Shown here piece after piece: positions 1 through 9,218 of a stretch of DNA of 64,000 nt. The stretch's first letter is position 1, and each line of letters opens with the position of its first letter. The position numbers were made by a program, and so were the translations under genes. The stretch spans positions 60,588-124,587 of the forward strand of contig NZ_JPVR01000068.1 in the NCBI RefSeq assembly GCF_000772935.1. Direction: 5' to 3'. Origin of the DNA: Lysinibacillus boronitolerans JCM 21713 = 10a = NBRC 103108. Its GTDB lineage: Bacteria > Bacillota > Bacilli > Bacillales_A > Planococcaceae. A model generated the notes under the pieces. That model was given only the letters and a program-made list of their open reading frames with translations, was not told where the DNA came from and did no database searches.

Positions 1-1
1 G

Positions 2-1600
2 CGCGTGGAGAGTGAACATGATGAGTGGGAAACAGGTCATAGCTCGACATCTTTATCAGCAGCCATGGGTATGGCAGCAGCACGTGATATAAAAAAAGAA
101 AACAACTTTGTTATCCCTATTATTGGTGATGGGGCTTTAACAGGGGGTATGGCACTTGAGGCATTAAATCATATTGGCCATGCAAAAACAAATATGATTG
201 TCATCCTCAACGATAATGAAATGTCGATTGCACCAAATGTTGGCGCATTACACAATGTTTTAGGTCGACTACGTACAGCCAAGGAATACTCAAAAGCCAA
301 GGAAGAGCTGGAATCACTTATTAATAAGATTCCAGTATTAGGTGGAAAGCTTGCCTCTACTGTTGAACGCGTAAAGGATAGCTTAAAATATTTAGTAGTA
401 TCTGGTGTGTTTTTTGAGGAGCTAGGCTTTAAATACCTTGGTCCAATTGATGGACATGATTTTGAAGCGCTTGAAATGACATTATCACATGCGAAAAAAG
501 TAAAAGGGCCAGTCCTTGTTCATGTTATTACGAAAAAAGGAAAGGGCTATAAACCAGCCGAGGATGATACAATTGGGAATTGGCATGGAACAGGTCCTTA
601 TAAAATTGAAAATGGTGCCTTTGTGAAGTCTGAGACTACTGGACCAGCATGGAGTAGTTTAATTGCTGAGACAGTTCGTAAAATTGCTCATGAAAATGAG
701 CGAGTGGTAACGATTACACCTGCCATGCCTGTAGGTTCAAAGCTGCAAGGTATTCAAAAGGACTTCCCAAATCGTTTCTTTGATGTAGGGATTGCGGAGC
801 AACATGCGGCAACGATGGCTGCAGGATTAGCGACGCAAAAGATGAAACCATTTTTAGCGATTTATTCCACATTCCTGCAACGTGCATATGACCAAGTATT
901 GCATGATATTGCTCGCCCGAATTTAAATGTCTTTATTGGTATTGATCGTGCTGGTTTAGTGGGAGCAGATGGGGAAACACATCAAGGTGTATTTGATATT
1001 GCTTTCCTTCGTCATATTCCAAACATGACAATCATGATGCCAAAGGATGAGAATGAAGGGCAACATATGGTAAAAACAGCGATTGATTATGATGGTGGTC
1101 CAATTGCACTTCGTTATCCACGTGGTAATGGAATTGGTGTGCCATTAGATGATGAGCTTGTAGCTTTACCAATTGGTAGCTGGGAAGTTTTACGTGAAGG
1201 GAAAGACGCCTCTATCTTGACATTTGGAACAACGATTCCAATGGCAATGGCTGCTGCAGAAATGCTTGCGCAACAAGGGATCGATATTGAAGTAGTCAAT
1301 GCACGCTTTATCAAACCTATGGATGAAGATATGCTCCACCGTATATTATCTAGCCAAAAACCGATTTTAACTATTGAAGAAGCTGTTCTACAAGGTGGAT
1401 TTGGTAGTGGTGTATTAGAGTTTGCTCATGACCATGGCTATTTAAATGCGCTTATTGATCGAATGGGTATCCCAGATCAATATATTGAGCATGGCAACGT
1501 AGATCAGCTACTCGCAGAAATTCATATGACAGCGGAGGATACGGTTGCACGTATGCACGTATTACTTCAACAAAAACAGCAAGTGGGTTTAAATAAATAA
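2..1600 (+). CDS. dxs: 1-deoxy-D-xylulose-5-phosphate synthase (5' truncated by window edge)
   Basis: Thiamine-diphosphate enzyme that condenses pyruvate and glyceraldehyde 3-phosphate, the first step of the MEP isoprenoid pathway, in the cytosol. The visible part begins at the conserved [15 protein letters not shown] stretch. It contains the TPP-binding [15 protein letters not shown] region and the transketolase pyrimidine domain with [15 protein letters not shown]. About 100 N-terminal residues of the usual ~630 lie left of the window, so the GTG at position 5 is not the start. It overlaps tlyA by one base (TAATG), so the two are translationally linked. The neighbours follow the standard Bacillales order. 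Confidence 0.97.
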   Translation, partial: RVESEHDEWETGHSSTSLSAAMGMAAARDIKKENNFVIPIIGDGALTGGMALEALNHIGHAKTNMIVILNDNEMSIAPNVGALHNVLGRLRTAKEYSKAKEELESLINKIPVLGGKLASTVERVKDSLKYLVVSGVFFEELGFKYLGPIDGHDFEALEMTLSHAKKVKGPVLVHVITKKGKGYKPAEDDTIGNWHGTGPYKIENGAFVKSETTGPAWSSLIAETVRKIAHENERVVTITPAMPVGSKLQGIQKDFPNRFFDVGIAEQHAATMAAGLATQKMKPFLAIYSTFLQRAYDQVLHDIARPNLNVFIGIDRAGLVGADGETHQGVFDIAFLRHIPNMTIMMPKDENEGQHMVKTAIDYDGGPIALRYPRGNGIGVPLDDELVALPIGSWEVLREGKDASILTFGTTIPMAMAAAEMLAQQGIDIEVVNARFIKPMDEDMLHRILSSQKPILTIEEAVLQGGFGSGVLEFAHDHGYLNALIDRMGIPDQYIEHGNVDQLLAEIHMTAEDTVARMHVLLQQKQQVGLNK

Positions 1601-2418
1601 TGACAAAACAACCAAAAGAACGAGTAGATATTTTACTTGTAGAGCGTGGACTATGTGAAACAAGAGAAAAAGCAAAACGCTCCATTATGGCGGGTCTTGT
1701 CTTTTCGAATGAAATACGAATTGATAAGGCAGGCGAGAAAATTGCCATCGATGCACCGCTACAAGTAAAGGGCTCAGATTTAAAATATGTGAGTCGTGGT
1801 GGCCTTAAATTAGAAAAGGCGCTACAAATTTTTGATATGTCTGTAGAAGGGAAGCTGATGCTTGACATTGGCTCCTCTACAGGTGGCTTTACAGATTGTG
1901 CCTTACAGCATGGTGCAAGACATTGCTATGCACTAGATGTTGGTTCGAACCAACTAGCATGGAAAATTCGCTCAGATGAACGAGTGACAGTAATGGAGAA
2001 AACGAATTTTCGCTATACAACGGCAGCCGATTTATCAGAAGGTTTACCTGATTTTGCAACAATCGATGTCAGCTTTATTTCGTTATCACTGATTTTACCA
2101 GTATTAAAAACATTATTGCTGCCAGGCGGGGATGTTATGGCATTGGTAAAACCTCAGTTTGAAGCTGGGAAAGATAAAGTAGGTAAAAAAGGAATTGTTC
2201 GTGATAAAAAAGTCCATTTAGAAGTTTTGGAAAAAACGGCTGCAATGGCAACAGAGATTGGTTTTGTAGTGAAAGATGCTTCCTTCTCTCCAATCACAGG
2301 TGGAGAAGGAAATATTGAATTTTTATTCCATTTAGTGAATCCTATTGGACAAGAAGATCTACCTGCATATACAGCTTTTAATGCACTCGTTGAAGAAGCG
2401 CATAATTCTTTAAAATAA
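1600..2418 (+). CDS. tlyA: TlyA family rRNA 2'-O-methyltransferase (YqxC)
   Basis: 272 residues. An N-terminal S4 RNA-binding domain (about residues 5-65, with VDILLVERGLCETREKAKR) is followed by an FtsJ-like SAM-dependent methyltransferase domain with motif I LDIGSSTGGFTDCAL near residue 88. TlyA proteins 2'-O-methylate 16S and/or 23S rRNA cytidines. Some relatives are also called hemolysins, which is historical naming. The ATG overlaps the dxs stop by one base and a terminator follows directly. Position between dxs and argR is the conserved Bacillales arrangement. Confidence 0.93.
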   Translation: MTKQPKERVDILLVERGLCETREKAKRSIMAGLVFSNEIRIDKAGEKIAIDAPLQVKGSDLKYVSRGGLKLEKALQIFDMSVEGKLMLDIGSSTGGFTDCALQHGARHCYALDVGSNQLAWKIRSDERVTVMEKTNFRYTTAADLSEGLPDFATIDVSFISLSLILPVLKTLLLPGGDVMALVKPQFEAGKDKVGKKGIVRDKKVHLEVLEKTAAMATEIGFVVKDASFSPITGGEGNIEFLFHLVNPIGQEDLPAYTAFNALVEEAHNSLK

Positions 2419-2448
2419 CACGTGCTCGCTTATAGAGCCGTGTTTTTT
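2418..2448 (+). terminator. Rho-independent terminator after tlyA
   Basis: Stem ACACG/GCTC pairs with GAGC/GTGT around the loop GCTTATA, followed by six T residues. It starts at the last base of the tlyA stop codon. Confidence 0.8.
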
Positions 2449-2518
2449 CTTGTGCTTTTTTGTTGAAAATGGTAGTGTGATTATACACATATACAATTAT
2501 TTATAAGAGGTGATTTCG

Positions 2519-2968
2519 TTGAATAAGGGACAACGACATATACGGATTCGGGATATTATCGCCAATCATGAAATTGAAACACAAGATGATTTAGTCGATT
2601 TTTTAAAAGATGCAGGCTATAATGTGACACAAGCTACAGTATCAAGGGATATAAAAGAGCTTCATTTAGTGAAAGTACCATTGCAGGATGGGCGTTATAA
2701 ATATAGCTTACCCGCAGATCAGCGTTTCAACCCAGTCCAAAAATTACATCGTGCATTAGCAGATGCTTTTGTAAGTATTGATGGAGCATCTCATTTTTTA
2801 GTCATGAAAGCTCTTCCTGGGAATGCGAATGCGATTGCATCCCTACTTGACCATTTAGATTGGCCAGAAATTTTAGGTACGATTTCTGGAGATGATACCA
2901 TTTTAATTATTTGTCGAAATGAAAATGAGCGTGAAAATACAAAAAATCGCTTATTAGATATGCTTTAA
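2519..2968 (+). CDS. argR: Arginine repressor ArgR/AhrC
   Basis: 149-residue regulator of arginine synthesis and catabolism. The N-terminal winged helix contains [18 protein letters not shown]. The C-terminal hexamerisation and arginine-binding domain includes [15 protein letters not shown] chose the TTG at 2519 (reading MNKGQRH, as in the Bacillus AhrC N-terminus) over the in-frame GTG at 2510, because AGAGGTG at 2505-2511 then sits 7 bases upstream as the ribosome binding site. It lies 22 bases before recN, the conserved pairing in Bacillales. Confidence 0.95.
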   Translation: MNKGQRHIRIRDIIANHEIETQDDLVDFLKDAGYNVTQATVSRDIKELHLVKVPLQDGRYKYSLPADQRFNPVQKLHRALADAFVSIDGASHFLVMKALPGNANAIASLLDHLDWPEILGTISGDDTILIICRNENERENTKNRLLDML

Positions 2969-2990
2969 TTTGATTTAGAGGTGACATTTT

Positions 2991-4682
2991 GTGTTAAGAG
3001 AGCTTAGTATTCGAAACTTTGCCATCATTGAGGATTTGACTGTCAGCTTCTTAGAAGGCTTAACAGTTCTCACAGGGGAAACAGGTGCCGGAAAATCCAT
3101 TATCATTGATGCGGTGCATTTACTTGCAGGTGGACGAGGCAACACTGAATTTATTCGACATGGCGCAAGAAAAGCAGAATTGGGTGGCTTATTTCAAATT
3201 TCGAGTTCAGCTCATCCTGTTCTGAAAAAGTTAGAAGAAGCAGGCATTGAAATAGAAGAAGATACGATTATTTTACGTCGTGATTTAAATGACACTGGTA
3301 AAAGTATTTGTCGTGTGAATGGAAAGCTTGTGCCCTTATCGGTGCTTAGAGACATTGGGGCAAGTCTCATTGATATTCATGGTCAGCATGAAAATCAAGA
3401 GCTAATGGATGAAAAGCAACACATCAATTTGCTTGACCAGTTTGCAGAAGAAGAGCTATTGCCCATTCAAAAAACGTATCGTGCCCAGTACGATGAATAC
3501 CGTTTGCTCAAAAAAGACTTAGCTTCTATATCCATTGATGAGCAGCTGATGGCACAACGTATCGATTTGTATCAATTTCAAATTAAAGAGTTGGACGAAG
3601 CTAATTTAAAGTTAGGTGAGGAAGACGAGCTTCTAGACGAACGGCGTCGTCTGATGAATTTTAATAAAATTTTTGAACGTTCTAGTGCAGCCTATGAGGC
3701 CATACAGGGCGAAACAAAAGGGCTTGATTGGATCGGAACAGCAATGGGTGCTTTAGAAGATGCTGCAATGGTTGATGAGCAATTCAAAGAATCATCGGAG
3801 GCAGTTACAAGTGCGTTTTATGCATTACAGGATGCAGCCTATCAGGTTAAAAATGTGTTAGATGAATTGGAATTTGACCCTGCACGTTTAAACGAGGTGG
3901 AGCAGCGTTTAGCGTTGTTGCAAACTTTAAAACGCAAATATGGTACGACAGTGGAAGAGATCTTGGCTTATTATGAAAAAATTAAAAACGAGTTAAATGA
4001 GCTGTTGAACCGTGATGAGATTTTGCAGGTGAAAGAACGACGTGTGTTAGAAATGGAAGCTGTACTCAATGAGCTGGCTAGTGAACTTTCAACTGTACGT
4101 AAAGCTGCGGCTCAACAATTGAGTGAAGCAATTATGGCAGAGCTACGTGAATTACATATGGAAAAAGCAAAATTTATTGTCAATTTCGATGAATTACCCT
4201 ATTTCGACGCCAATGGGAAAGATCAAATTATCTTCTACATTTCCACAAACGTTGGGGAGCCACCAAAGTCTTTACCGAAAATTGCATCCGGTGGAGAATT
4301 ATCACGAATGATGCTAGCGTTGAAAACCATTTTCTCTTCTTCCAATGGCATTACTTCCATTATCTTTGATGAGGTGGATACAGGTGTCAGTGGTCGTGTT
4401 GCGCAAGCAATTGCAGAGAAAATTGCTGCGATTTCAGTTAATTCTCAAGTTTTATGTATTTCCCATTTACCTCAAGTTGCAGCGATGGCAGATCATCATT
4501 ACTTCATCAAAAAAGAAGTCGAGCATGATCGAACGTTTACTTCCTTATCAGAAATTGATCAAGATGCTCGTATAGAGGAAGTTAGCCGTATGATGTCTGG
4601 AACGGAAATTACAGCTTTGACACTACAGCATGCGACAGAGCTTTTAAAAATGGCAGATGAACGAAAAAAACAAATGCGTTAA
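2991..4682 (+). CDS. recN: DNA repair protein RecN
   Basis: 563-residue SMC-like ATPase acting early in double-strand break repair. Walker A GETGAGKS lies near residue 30. A long helical coiled-coil middle follows. The ABC signature SGGELSRMM and Walker B IIFDEVDTGVSG lie in the C-terminal third, followed by the CISHLPQVAAMAD switch region. The GTG start has AGAGGTG seven bases upstream. Length is normal for the family. Likely co-transcribed with argR. Confidence 0.96.
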   Translation: MLRELSIRNFAIIEDLTVSFLEGLTVLTGETGAGKSIIIDAVHLLAGGRGNTEFIRHGARKAELGGLFQISSSAHPVLKKLEEAGIEIEEDTIILRRDLNDTGKSICRVNGKLVPLSVLRDIGASLIDIHGQHENQELMDEKQHINLLDQFAEEELLPIQKTYRAQYDEYRLLKKDLASISIDEQLMAQRIDLYQFQIKELDEANLKLGEEDELLDERRRLMNFNKIFERSSAAYEAIQGETKGLDWIGTAMGALEDAAMVDEQFKESSEAVTSAFYALQDAAYQVKNVLDELEFDPARLNEVEQRLALLQTLKRKYGTTVEEILAYYEKIKNELNELLNRDEILQVKERRVLEMEAVLNELASELSTVRKAAAQQLSEAIMAELRELHMEKAKFIVNFDELPYFDANGKDQIIFYISTNVGEPPKSLPKIASGGELSRMMLALKTIFSSSNGITSIIFDEVDTGVSGRVAQAIAEKIAAISVNSQVLCISHLPQVAAMADHHYFIKKEVEHDRTFTSLSEIDQDARIEEVSRMMSGTEITALTLQHATELLKMADERKKQMR

Positions 4683-4690
4683 CCATTATT

Positions 4691-4724
4691 CCAGAAACAG
4701 TTTCAGCTGTTTCTGGCTTTTTTC
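4691..4724 (+). terminator. Terminator after recN
   Basis: Perfect 10-bp stem CCAGAAACAG / CTGTTTCTGG with a six-base loop, followed by CTTTTTTC. Confidence 0.9.
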
Positions 4725-4804
4725 ATTTTGCGCAAATATTTACCGCTTATAAGAACGTCACAACAACACATAGTAAAAAGACAAAAATGAAAAGGAGGTG
4801 TCGT

Positions 4805-5752
4805 ATGAATCGTCATTGGCGTCAATTAGTCATTTTGCCTATGCTCATCTTTTTATTAGTAATGCCTATACAAGCTTTAGCCGCCAAAAAGCTTATACCA
4901 ATGGGCGAAGCAATTGGAATTCAACTTCAATTGTCACATGTATTTGTCGCACACGATGTACTATTAGCTTCCAATCAGTGGATGAAAGGAGGCGCTGTTA
5001 TTGAAAAAATAAACGATATACCAGTAAAATCCCTTGCTGAAGCCAAGCAGGCTGTGGCAAAAGATGGCCAACAAAAATGGACGATCAATAGTGAAGGCCA
5101 ACAAATTACATTAGAATTACAAAACCAAGAAGCAGAGCATGTCATTTCCTTTTTAAAAGATGAAACAGATGGAGTAGGAACACTGACTTATATTGATCCA
5201 GAGACAAAAAATTACGGTGCACTAGGTCATCAAATTGTCGATTCAACCCTACAAGAAGCCCCTGTTTTTAGAGCTGGCTCCATTTTTTTAGCTTCTATTC
5301 AGCAAATCCGAAAAAGCACACCAGGCCAACCAGGCTATAAAATTTCCTCCATTGAAAAGCATCAAGAACGCCTAGGCAGTATAGATAAAAATACTATTTA
5401 TGGTATTTTTGGCCGCTGGGAAGACGGTTATCAACAAAGATTACCCAAAGCGATAGAAATTATGCATGAAAAAGATATAAAAACGGGGAAAGCTGAAATC
5501 TATACAGCCATTGAAGGCAGTAAGGTGGAAACCTTTTCAATAGAAATTACCAAAGTGGAAAATGAACGCCTTGAATTTATAGTATCTGACGAGAAGCTCA
5601 TTGAAAAAACAGGTGGCATTTTGCAGGGAATGAGTGGCAGTCCTATTATCCAAGACGGTCGTTTTGTCGGTGCTGTGACACATATGTTTGTGGAGGAGCC
5701 GAAAAAAGGTGCAGCGCTAACAGTAGCGGAAATGTTAAGAAGGTCTTCATAA
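4805..5752 (+). CDS. spoIVB: SpoIVB serine peptidase (S55), sporulation signalling protease
   Basis: 315 residues. SpoIVB is secreted from the forespore and triggers pro-sigma-K processing in the mother cell by cleaving SpoIVFA. The N-terminal hydrophobic segment (about residues 9-26) acts as a signal or membrane anchor. A PDZ-like region follows (about 30-100), then the S55 peptidase domain with the YGALGHQIVD histidine motif and the catalytic serine in GMSGSPIIQDG. The start at 4805 follows AAAGGAGGTG; the upstream ATG at 4787 lies before that ribosome binding site. It is shorter than the ~425-residue B. subtilis protein, mostly at the N-terminal side of the PDZ region. It precedes spo0A, as is usual. 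Confidence 0.93.
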   Translation: MNRHWRQLVILPMLIFLLVMPIQALAAKKLIPMGEAIGIQLQLSHVFVAHDVLLASNQWMKGGAVIEKINDIPVKSLAEAKQAVAKDGQQKWTINSEGQQITLELQNQEAEHVISFLKDETDGVGTLTYIDPETKNYGALGHQIVDSTLQEAPVFRAGSIFLASIQQIRKSTPGQPGYKISSIEKHQERLGSIDKNTIYGIFGRWEDGYQQRLPKAIEIMHEKDIKTGKAEIYTAIEGSKVETFSIEITKVENERLEFIVSDEKLIEKTGGILQGMSGSPIIQDGRFVGAVTHMFVEEPKKGAALTVAEMLRRSS

Positions 5753-5761
5753 AAAGGTATG

Positions 5762-5834
5762 AAAGGTAAAAATCCGTTTAATTTTCCCCAGGCAGGACAA
5801 AAGCCGCGGGAAACTACACGGATTTTTTACCTTT
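5762..5834. other. Long imperfect inverted repeat between spoIVB and spo0A
   Basis: Outer arms 5762-5777 and 5818-5834 pair over about 16 bp with one bulged T. Inside, TTTCCC pairs with GGGAAA and GGC with GCC, giving a nested rod of about 73 nt. The T run (ATTTTTTACC) is inside the distal arm. It could act as a terminator for spoIVB or as a structured leader or processing site ahead of spo0A. Confidence 0.6.
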
Positions 5835-5943
5835 ATTTCATCGAATCCAACATGTATTTCCGATAATTTCCTGAAGAAGGCATGATATTTAAAAAAACTG
5901 TAGTTTTATCTACTAAATTTATCTAAAATAAGTTATAAGAGCA

Positions 5944-6051
5944 TTCGACAGGTCGCAGTTCTTTAGCATAACTTGTCGATATTAAAAGAAAGTATCGGAC
6001 TACATACTCATTTTTGGAAATAGAAAAGGTTTTTAAAACAAAAATGTCGAA
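5944..6051 (+). promoter_or_regulatory. Cluster of Spo0A-box-like sites upstream of spo0A
   Basis: The Spo0A recognition heptamer TGTCGAA occurs exactly at 6045-6051 (+ strand) and as its complement TTCGACA at 5944-5950. A near match, TTGTCGA, lies at 5973-5979. spo0A is known to be autoregulated in Bacillus, so these are plausible operators. A sigma-H-type promoter may overlap the 6025-6051 stretch, but its match is weak. Confidence 0.55.
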
Positions 6052-6137
6052 AATTCCACAGTGTGCCAAAAACGGCATTTAGGGGTTTAGGTTATCGCTT
6101 TGAGGTGTTCAAAGCAAGTCCAGAAGGAGGAATTGAA

Positions 6138-6929
6138 ATGACAAAGGTAAAAGTAGCGATTGCAGATGATAATCGTGAGTTATTAAAAACAATGGAGCAG
6201 TATTTTCAAGGACATGCCGAAATAGAAATTATTGCAACTGCTTCAAACGGAAAAGTATGTCTACAAATGCTTGAGGAATTTACACCAGATATTTTACTTC
6301 TAGATATAATAATGCCTCATCTTGACGGTTTAGCTGTATTAGAGTCCATGTATCAAAATGAAAAAATGTCATCAATTCAAGTCATTATGCTAACGGCTTT
6401 TGGCCAAGAGGATGTCATGAAACAAGCGGTAGATTTAGGAGCTTCCTATTTCATGCTAAAGCCCTTTGAATTCGACCAATTGGTACAAAAGATTTTACAT
6501 TGCGCTGGACAGAAGGCGACACTTCCGAAAAAGACAAGCGTACTACAACCGACAGTACCTCAAAAATTAAATCAGCATCAATTAGACAGTACAATTACGG
6601 CTATCATTAAAGAAATCGGTGTACCCGCACATATTAAGGGCTACTCCTATTTACGTGAAGCCATTCAAATGGTCTTTGAGGATATTGAATTATTAGGATC
6701 GGTAACAAAAATTTTATATCCAGAAATCGCGAAAAAGTTTAATACGACACCATCTCGTGTGGAACGTGCGATTCGCCATGCCATTGAGGTTGCATGGAAT
6801 CGCGGCAATTATGAATCCATTTCGTCAATGTTTGGTTATACTGTCCATCACTTAAAATCCAAGCCTACAAATAGCGAATTCATTGCCATGATCGCAGACA
6901 AAATCCGCATTGATATGATGGCTAGCTAG
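6138..6929 (+). CDS. spo0A: Stage 0 sporulation master regulator Spo0A
   Basis: 263-residue response regulator at the end of the sporulation phosphorelay. The receiver domain (residues 1-125) has acidic pocket D10/D11, phosphoacceptor D56 in LLLDIIMP, and a conserved lysine in MLKPFE. The C-terminal Spo0A DNA-binding domain contains [23 protein letters not shown] 6138 follows AGAAGGAGG; the frame is open upstream to 6063, but nothing there looks coding. Expression is probably autoregulated through the upstream boxes. Confidence 0.98.
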   Translation: MTKVKVAIADDNRELLKTMEQYFQGHAEIEIIATASNGKVCLQMLEEFTPDILLLDIIMPHLDGLAVLESMYQNEKMSSIQVIMLTAFGQEDVMKQAVDLGASYFMLKPFEFDQLVQKILHCAGQKATLPKKTSVLQPTVPQKLNQHQLDSTITAIIKEIGVPAHIKGYSYLREAIQMVFEDIELLGSVTKILYPEIAKKFNTTPSRVERAIRHAIEVAWNRGNYESISSMFGYTVHHLKSKPTNSEFIAMIADKIRIDMMAS

Positions 6930-6977
6930 TACCAATATAATCATTAACATATACAGCAATTATACTTCGCATAGTAT

Positions 6978-7019
6978 AGCGTCTTTTTAAATCATATTGT
7001 TTAAAAGGGCGCTTTTTTT
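6978..7019 (+). terminator. Terminator after spo0A
   Basis: Stem AGCG(T)CTTTTTAAA / TTTAAAAGGGCGCT around the loop TCATATTG, followed by seven T residues. Confidence 0.75.
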
Positions 7020-7153
7020 GTTACTTCAACAAATACTATGGAAATTTCTGTGGCTGTCCTTTAACATTGAAACCGTTAAAAGAACGTCTAAATCAGATAA
7101 AAATACACGAAATACATGTAAGAAGGGCAATGGAGTTATTATTCTCATGGTAG

Positions 7154-7348
7154 GTGATCACAGTAAAAAGTGTAAATATTCAATTAGAGGGAATGAATTC
7201 GCTCGAAATCACTCAGATTGAGGAAGAGCTATTTGAGGTGCGTTTAGTATTCGATGGTAAAATAAGTATGCAATATATGAATCGACAGCAATTGAAACAA
7301 CTAGGTTCTACTTTCCAAATCGAAAGTAATATCAATGAAATAGTTTAA
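7154..7348 (+). CDS. Small hypothetical protein, start uncertain
   Basis: Open frame of 64 codons from GTG 7154. The product looks protein-like (an acidic stretch EITQIEEELFEVRLVFDG, then a basic tail) but I do not recognise it. There is no good ribosome binding site for GTG 7154: GGAG at 7132-7135 is 18 bases away and better suits the out-of-frame ATG at 7147, which yields only 24 codons. ATG 7193 would give 51 residues, with GAGGG almost touching it. It could be a real small gene, a frameshifted remnant or noise. The flanks at 7020-7150 and 7349-7590 hold no other gene that I can see. Confidence 0.35.
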   Translation: MITVKSVNIQLEGMNSLEITQIEEELFEVRLVFDGKISMQYMNRQQLKQLGSTFQIESNINEIV

Positions 7349-7597
7349 AATACCTAAAATAGCTATAATTTAGTGAGAAGCAATCCTCAATACCTGTCAA
7401 TGGGAGATGTTTTATTTAAAATAGCCTAATGGAATTACTTTGGATTTATCGGTAATTTTAATAAAAAAACTCAAAAACAAACAATTAATTGGTATTAATT
7501 ATCTATTTTTATTTATAAAAAATAAAATATTGGCTCATGTTTTAATGATTAGGTGGTACTATTTTCTTTCTCGGTAGTGACAATGGTCTCTAAACAA

Positions 7598-7624
7598 ATG
7601 TAAGTGGATTGTATATACTTACAT
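7598..7624. promoter_or_regulatory. Inverted repeat just upstream of the DUF342 gene
   Basis: Perfect 8-bp arms ATGTAAGT (7598-7605) and ACTTACAT (7617-7624) lie 10-20 bases before the AGGAGGAGG ribosome binding site. The position fits an operator or a short mRNA 5' stem. The rest of 7349-7597 is AT-rich with no gene seen. Confidence 0.4.
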
Positions 7625-7646
7625 ATAGAGGGAAGGAGGAGGTAGC

Positions 7647-9218
7647 TTGATTCTAGTTCGAAATGAAAACTTCGAAATTTCTGAGGAAAATGGCAAGGTA
7701 TTTATGCTTACTTTTAGCCCTGGTTTCCCATTAAAAGAATTTGACAGCATCCTACGTAGTCATCCACGACTGAAATTATCTAATTTTTCAATTTTAAAAA
7801 ATGTGTTATCAACCCAGAATACAAATCCTGTTGAAATTGGACGCTGGCTTCCGAACATTGAAGCAGAAGTGGCACGTGATAAGATGTCAGCCTCTGTTTT
7901 TATATATGAAACGCATGATTATATTCAAAATAATAAAGAAAAATTAACACAACAAATCCGAGAAACACTTAATGAAAATGGAATTGTACACGGAATATTG
8001 GATTTTGATATATTGAAGGCTGAACCAGGAAAAGCATTCTTAATTGCTCAAGGCGAGCAACCTATAGCAGGAATAGATGCACAAATTACATACTTACCTA
8101 AACCCGAGAGAAAGCCAGTCATTCGTGAAGACGGTAAAGCGGATTACTATGATATGAATTTTATTTCGGAAATTTCAGAAGGCTCTTGGCTAGGTGAAAA
8201 GATTCCTGCGACATTAGGTAAACCGGGGAAAAATGTGCTAGGTCAAGAAGTTGCTGCTGTACCTGGTCGAGATTATCCAATCAAATACGATACAAAATCG
8301 GCCTATGAAGTGGAAGAAGACGGAAAAATCGTCATTCGCTCGAAAATTGCTGGTGTTTTAGATGATGTCAAAGGCATGATTGGTGTAAACAGACACCTTC
8401 CTATAAATGGGGATGTTGGAGTGGAAACAGGTAACCTTGAATTTAATGGTTCACTTAGTATTAAAGGTACAGTAACAAGTGGCTATACGGTTATTGCAAC
8501 TGGCGATATTTCCATTGAGGGAGCTGAGGGTGTAAGCGGTGCCAAGCTTATTAAATCCATTGAGGGTGATGTCTATATTCGTGGTGGCATCTTTGGACTT
8601 GGTTCAACAGTGGTAGAAGCAGGTGGCAATATATTTGTTAAACATGTGAATGAAGCAAATTTATTTGCAGCTAATAGTATTCATATTGGTTTTTACGCAC
8701 TAGGATCACAGCTTTCTGCTCATTCGATTTATGTGGATGAACGAAAAGGTAAAATTATTGGGGGACGTGCAGTAGCCAAAAATACGATTGTTACGGCCAT
8801 TTCTGGGAACCGATTAGAGCGACGAACAGATTTGATAATAGAAAGTATTAATAAGCAAGAGAATAACACCGTGATGCAGGAAAAAGCAGCACAGCTAAGA
8901 CAATTGCAAACAGAGATTTCAGCACACGAGAGTAGCATGAAAAATTTATTGCCTTTTCTCAATCAAATGTCCAAAGAACAAGCAGCGTCCTTTGAAGTGA
9001 CAAAGCAAGCCTTAACTAAATTAAAGGGCGAAGCGCTTACATTAGATCGTGAAATCAAATTATTAATGGATGAAATGCGTCATGTAGGGAAAGAAGAGAT
9101 TATTGTGACAAAAGAGGCTCATCCTGGAACGTATATTCAAATTGGCAGAAAATCATCTTTATTAAGCAAAATGACGAATGGTAAATTCATGCTAGAATTT
9201 GGTGAGTTAAATGTCTAA
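7647..9218 (+). CDS. DUF342 / FapA-domain protein
   Basis: 523 residues in the DUF342 (flagellar assembly protein A domain) family. A variable N-terminal region is followed by the conserved core, with DISIEGAEGVSGAKLIKSIEG and GDVYIRGGIFGLG repeats typical of a right-handed beta-helix. A coiled-coil stretch (about residues 400-480) and a short C-terminal beta domain follow. There is no signal peptide or membrane segment. The start is TTG 7647 with GGAAGGAGGAGG six bases before it. It overlaps the downstream phosphodiesterase gene by 8 bases, so they share a transcript. The biochemical role is not established for this family; cell-envelope or polar functions are reported for relatives. Confidence 0.85.
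   Translation: MILVRNENFEISEENGKVFMLTFSPGFPLKEFDSILRSHPRLKLSNFSILKNVLSTQNTNPVEIGRWLPNIEAEVARDKMSASVFIYETHDYIQNNKEKLTQQIRETLNENGIVHGILDFDILKAEPGKAFLIAQGEQPIAGIDAQITYLPKPERKPVIREDGKADYYDMNFISEISEGSWLGEKIPATLGKPGKNVLGQEVAAVPGRDYPIKYDTKSAYEVEEDGKIVIRSKIAGVLDDVKGMIGVNRHLPINGDVGVETGNLEFNGSLSIKGTVTSGYTVIATGDISIEGAEGVSGAKLIKSIEGDVYIRGGIFGLGSTVVEAGGNIFVKHVNEANLFAANSIHIGFYALGSQLSAHSIYVDERKGKIIGGRAVAKNTIVTAISGNRLERRTDLIIESINKQENNTVMQEKAAQLRQLQTEISAHESSMKNLLPFLNQMSKEQAASFEVTKQALTKLKGEALTLDREIKLLMDEMRHVGKEEIIVTKEAHPGTYIQIGRKSSLLSKMTNGKFMLEFGELNV

Noticed and set aside
5..1600. GTG at position 5 as the dxs start
   Set aside because: The reading frame is open to the window edge and the residues match internal Dxs sequence; the gene is truncated by the window.
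6997..7221. 74-codon frame starting in the spo0A terminator
   Set aside because: Begins inside a terminator and has no family-like features; only its last 24 codons have a ribosome binding site.
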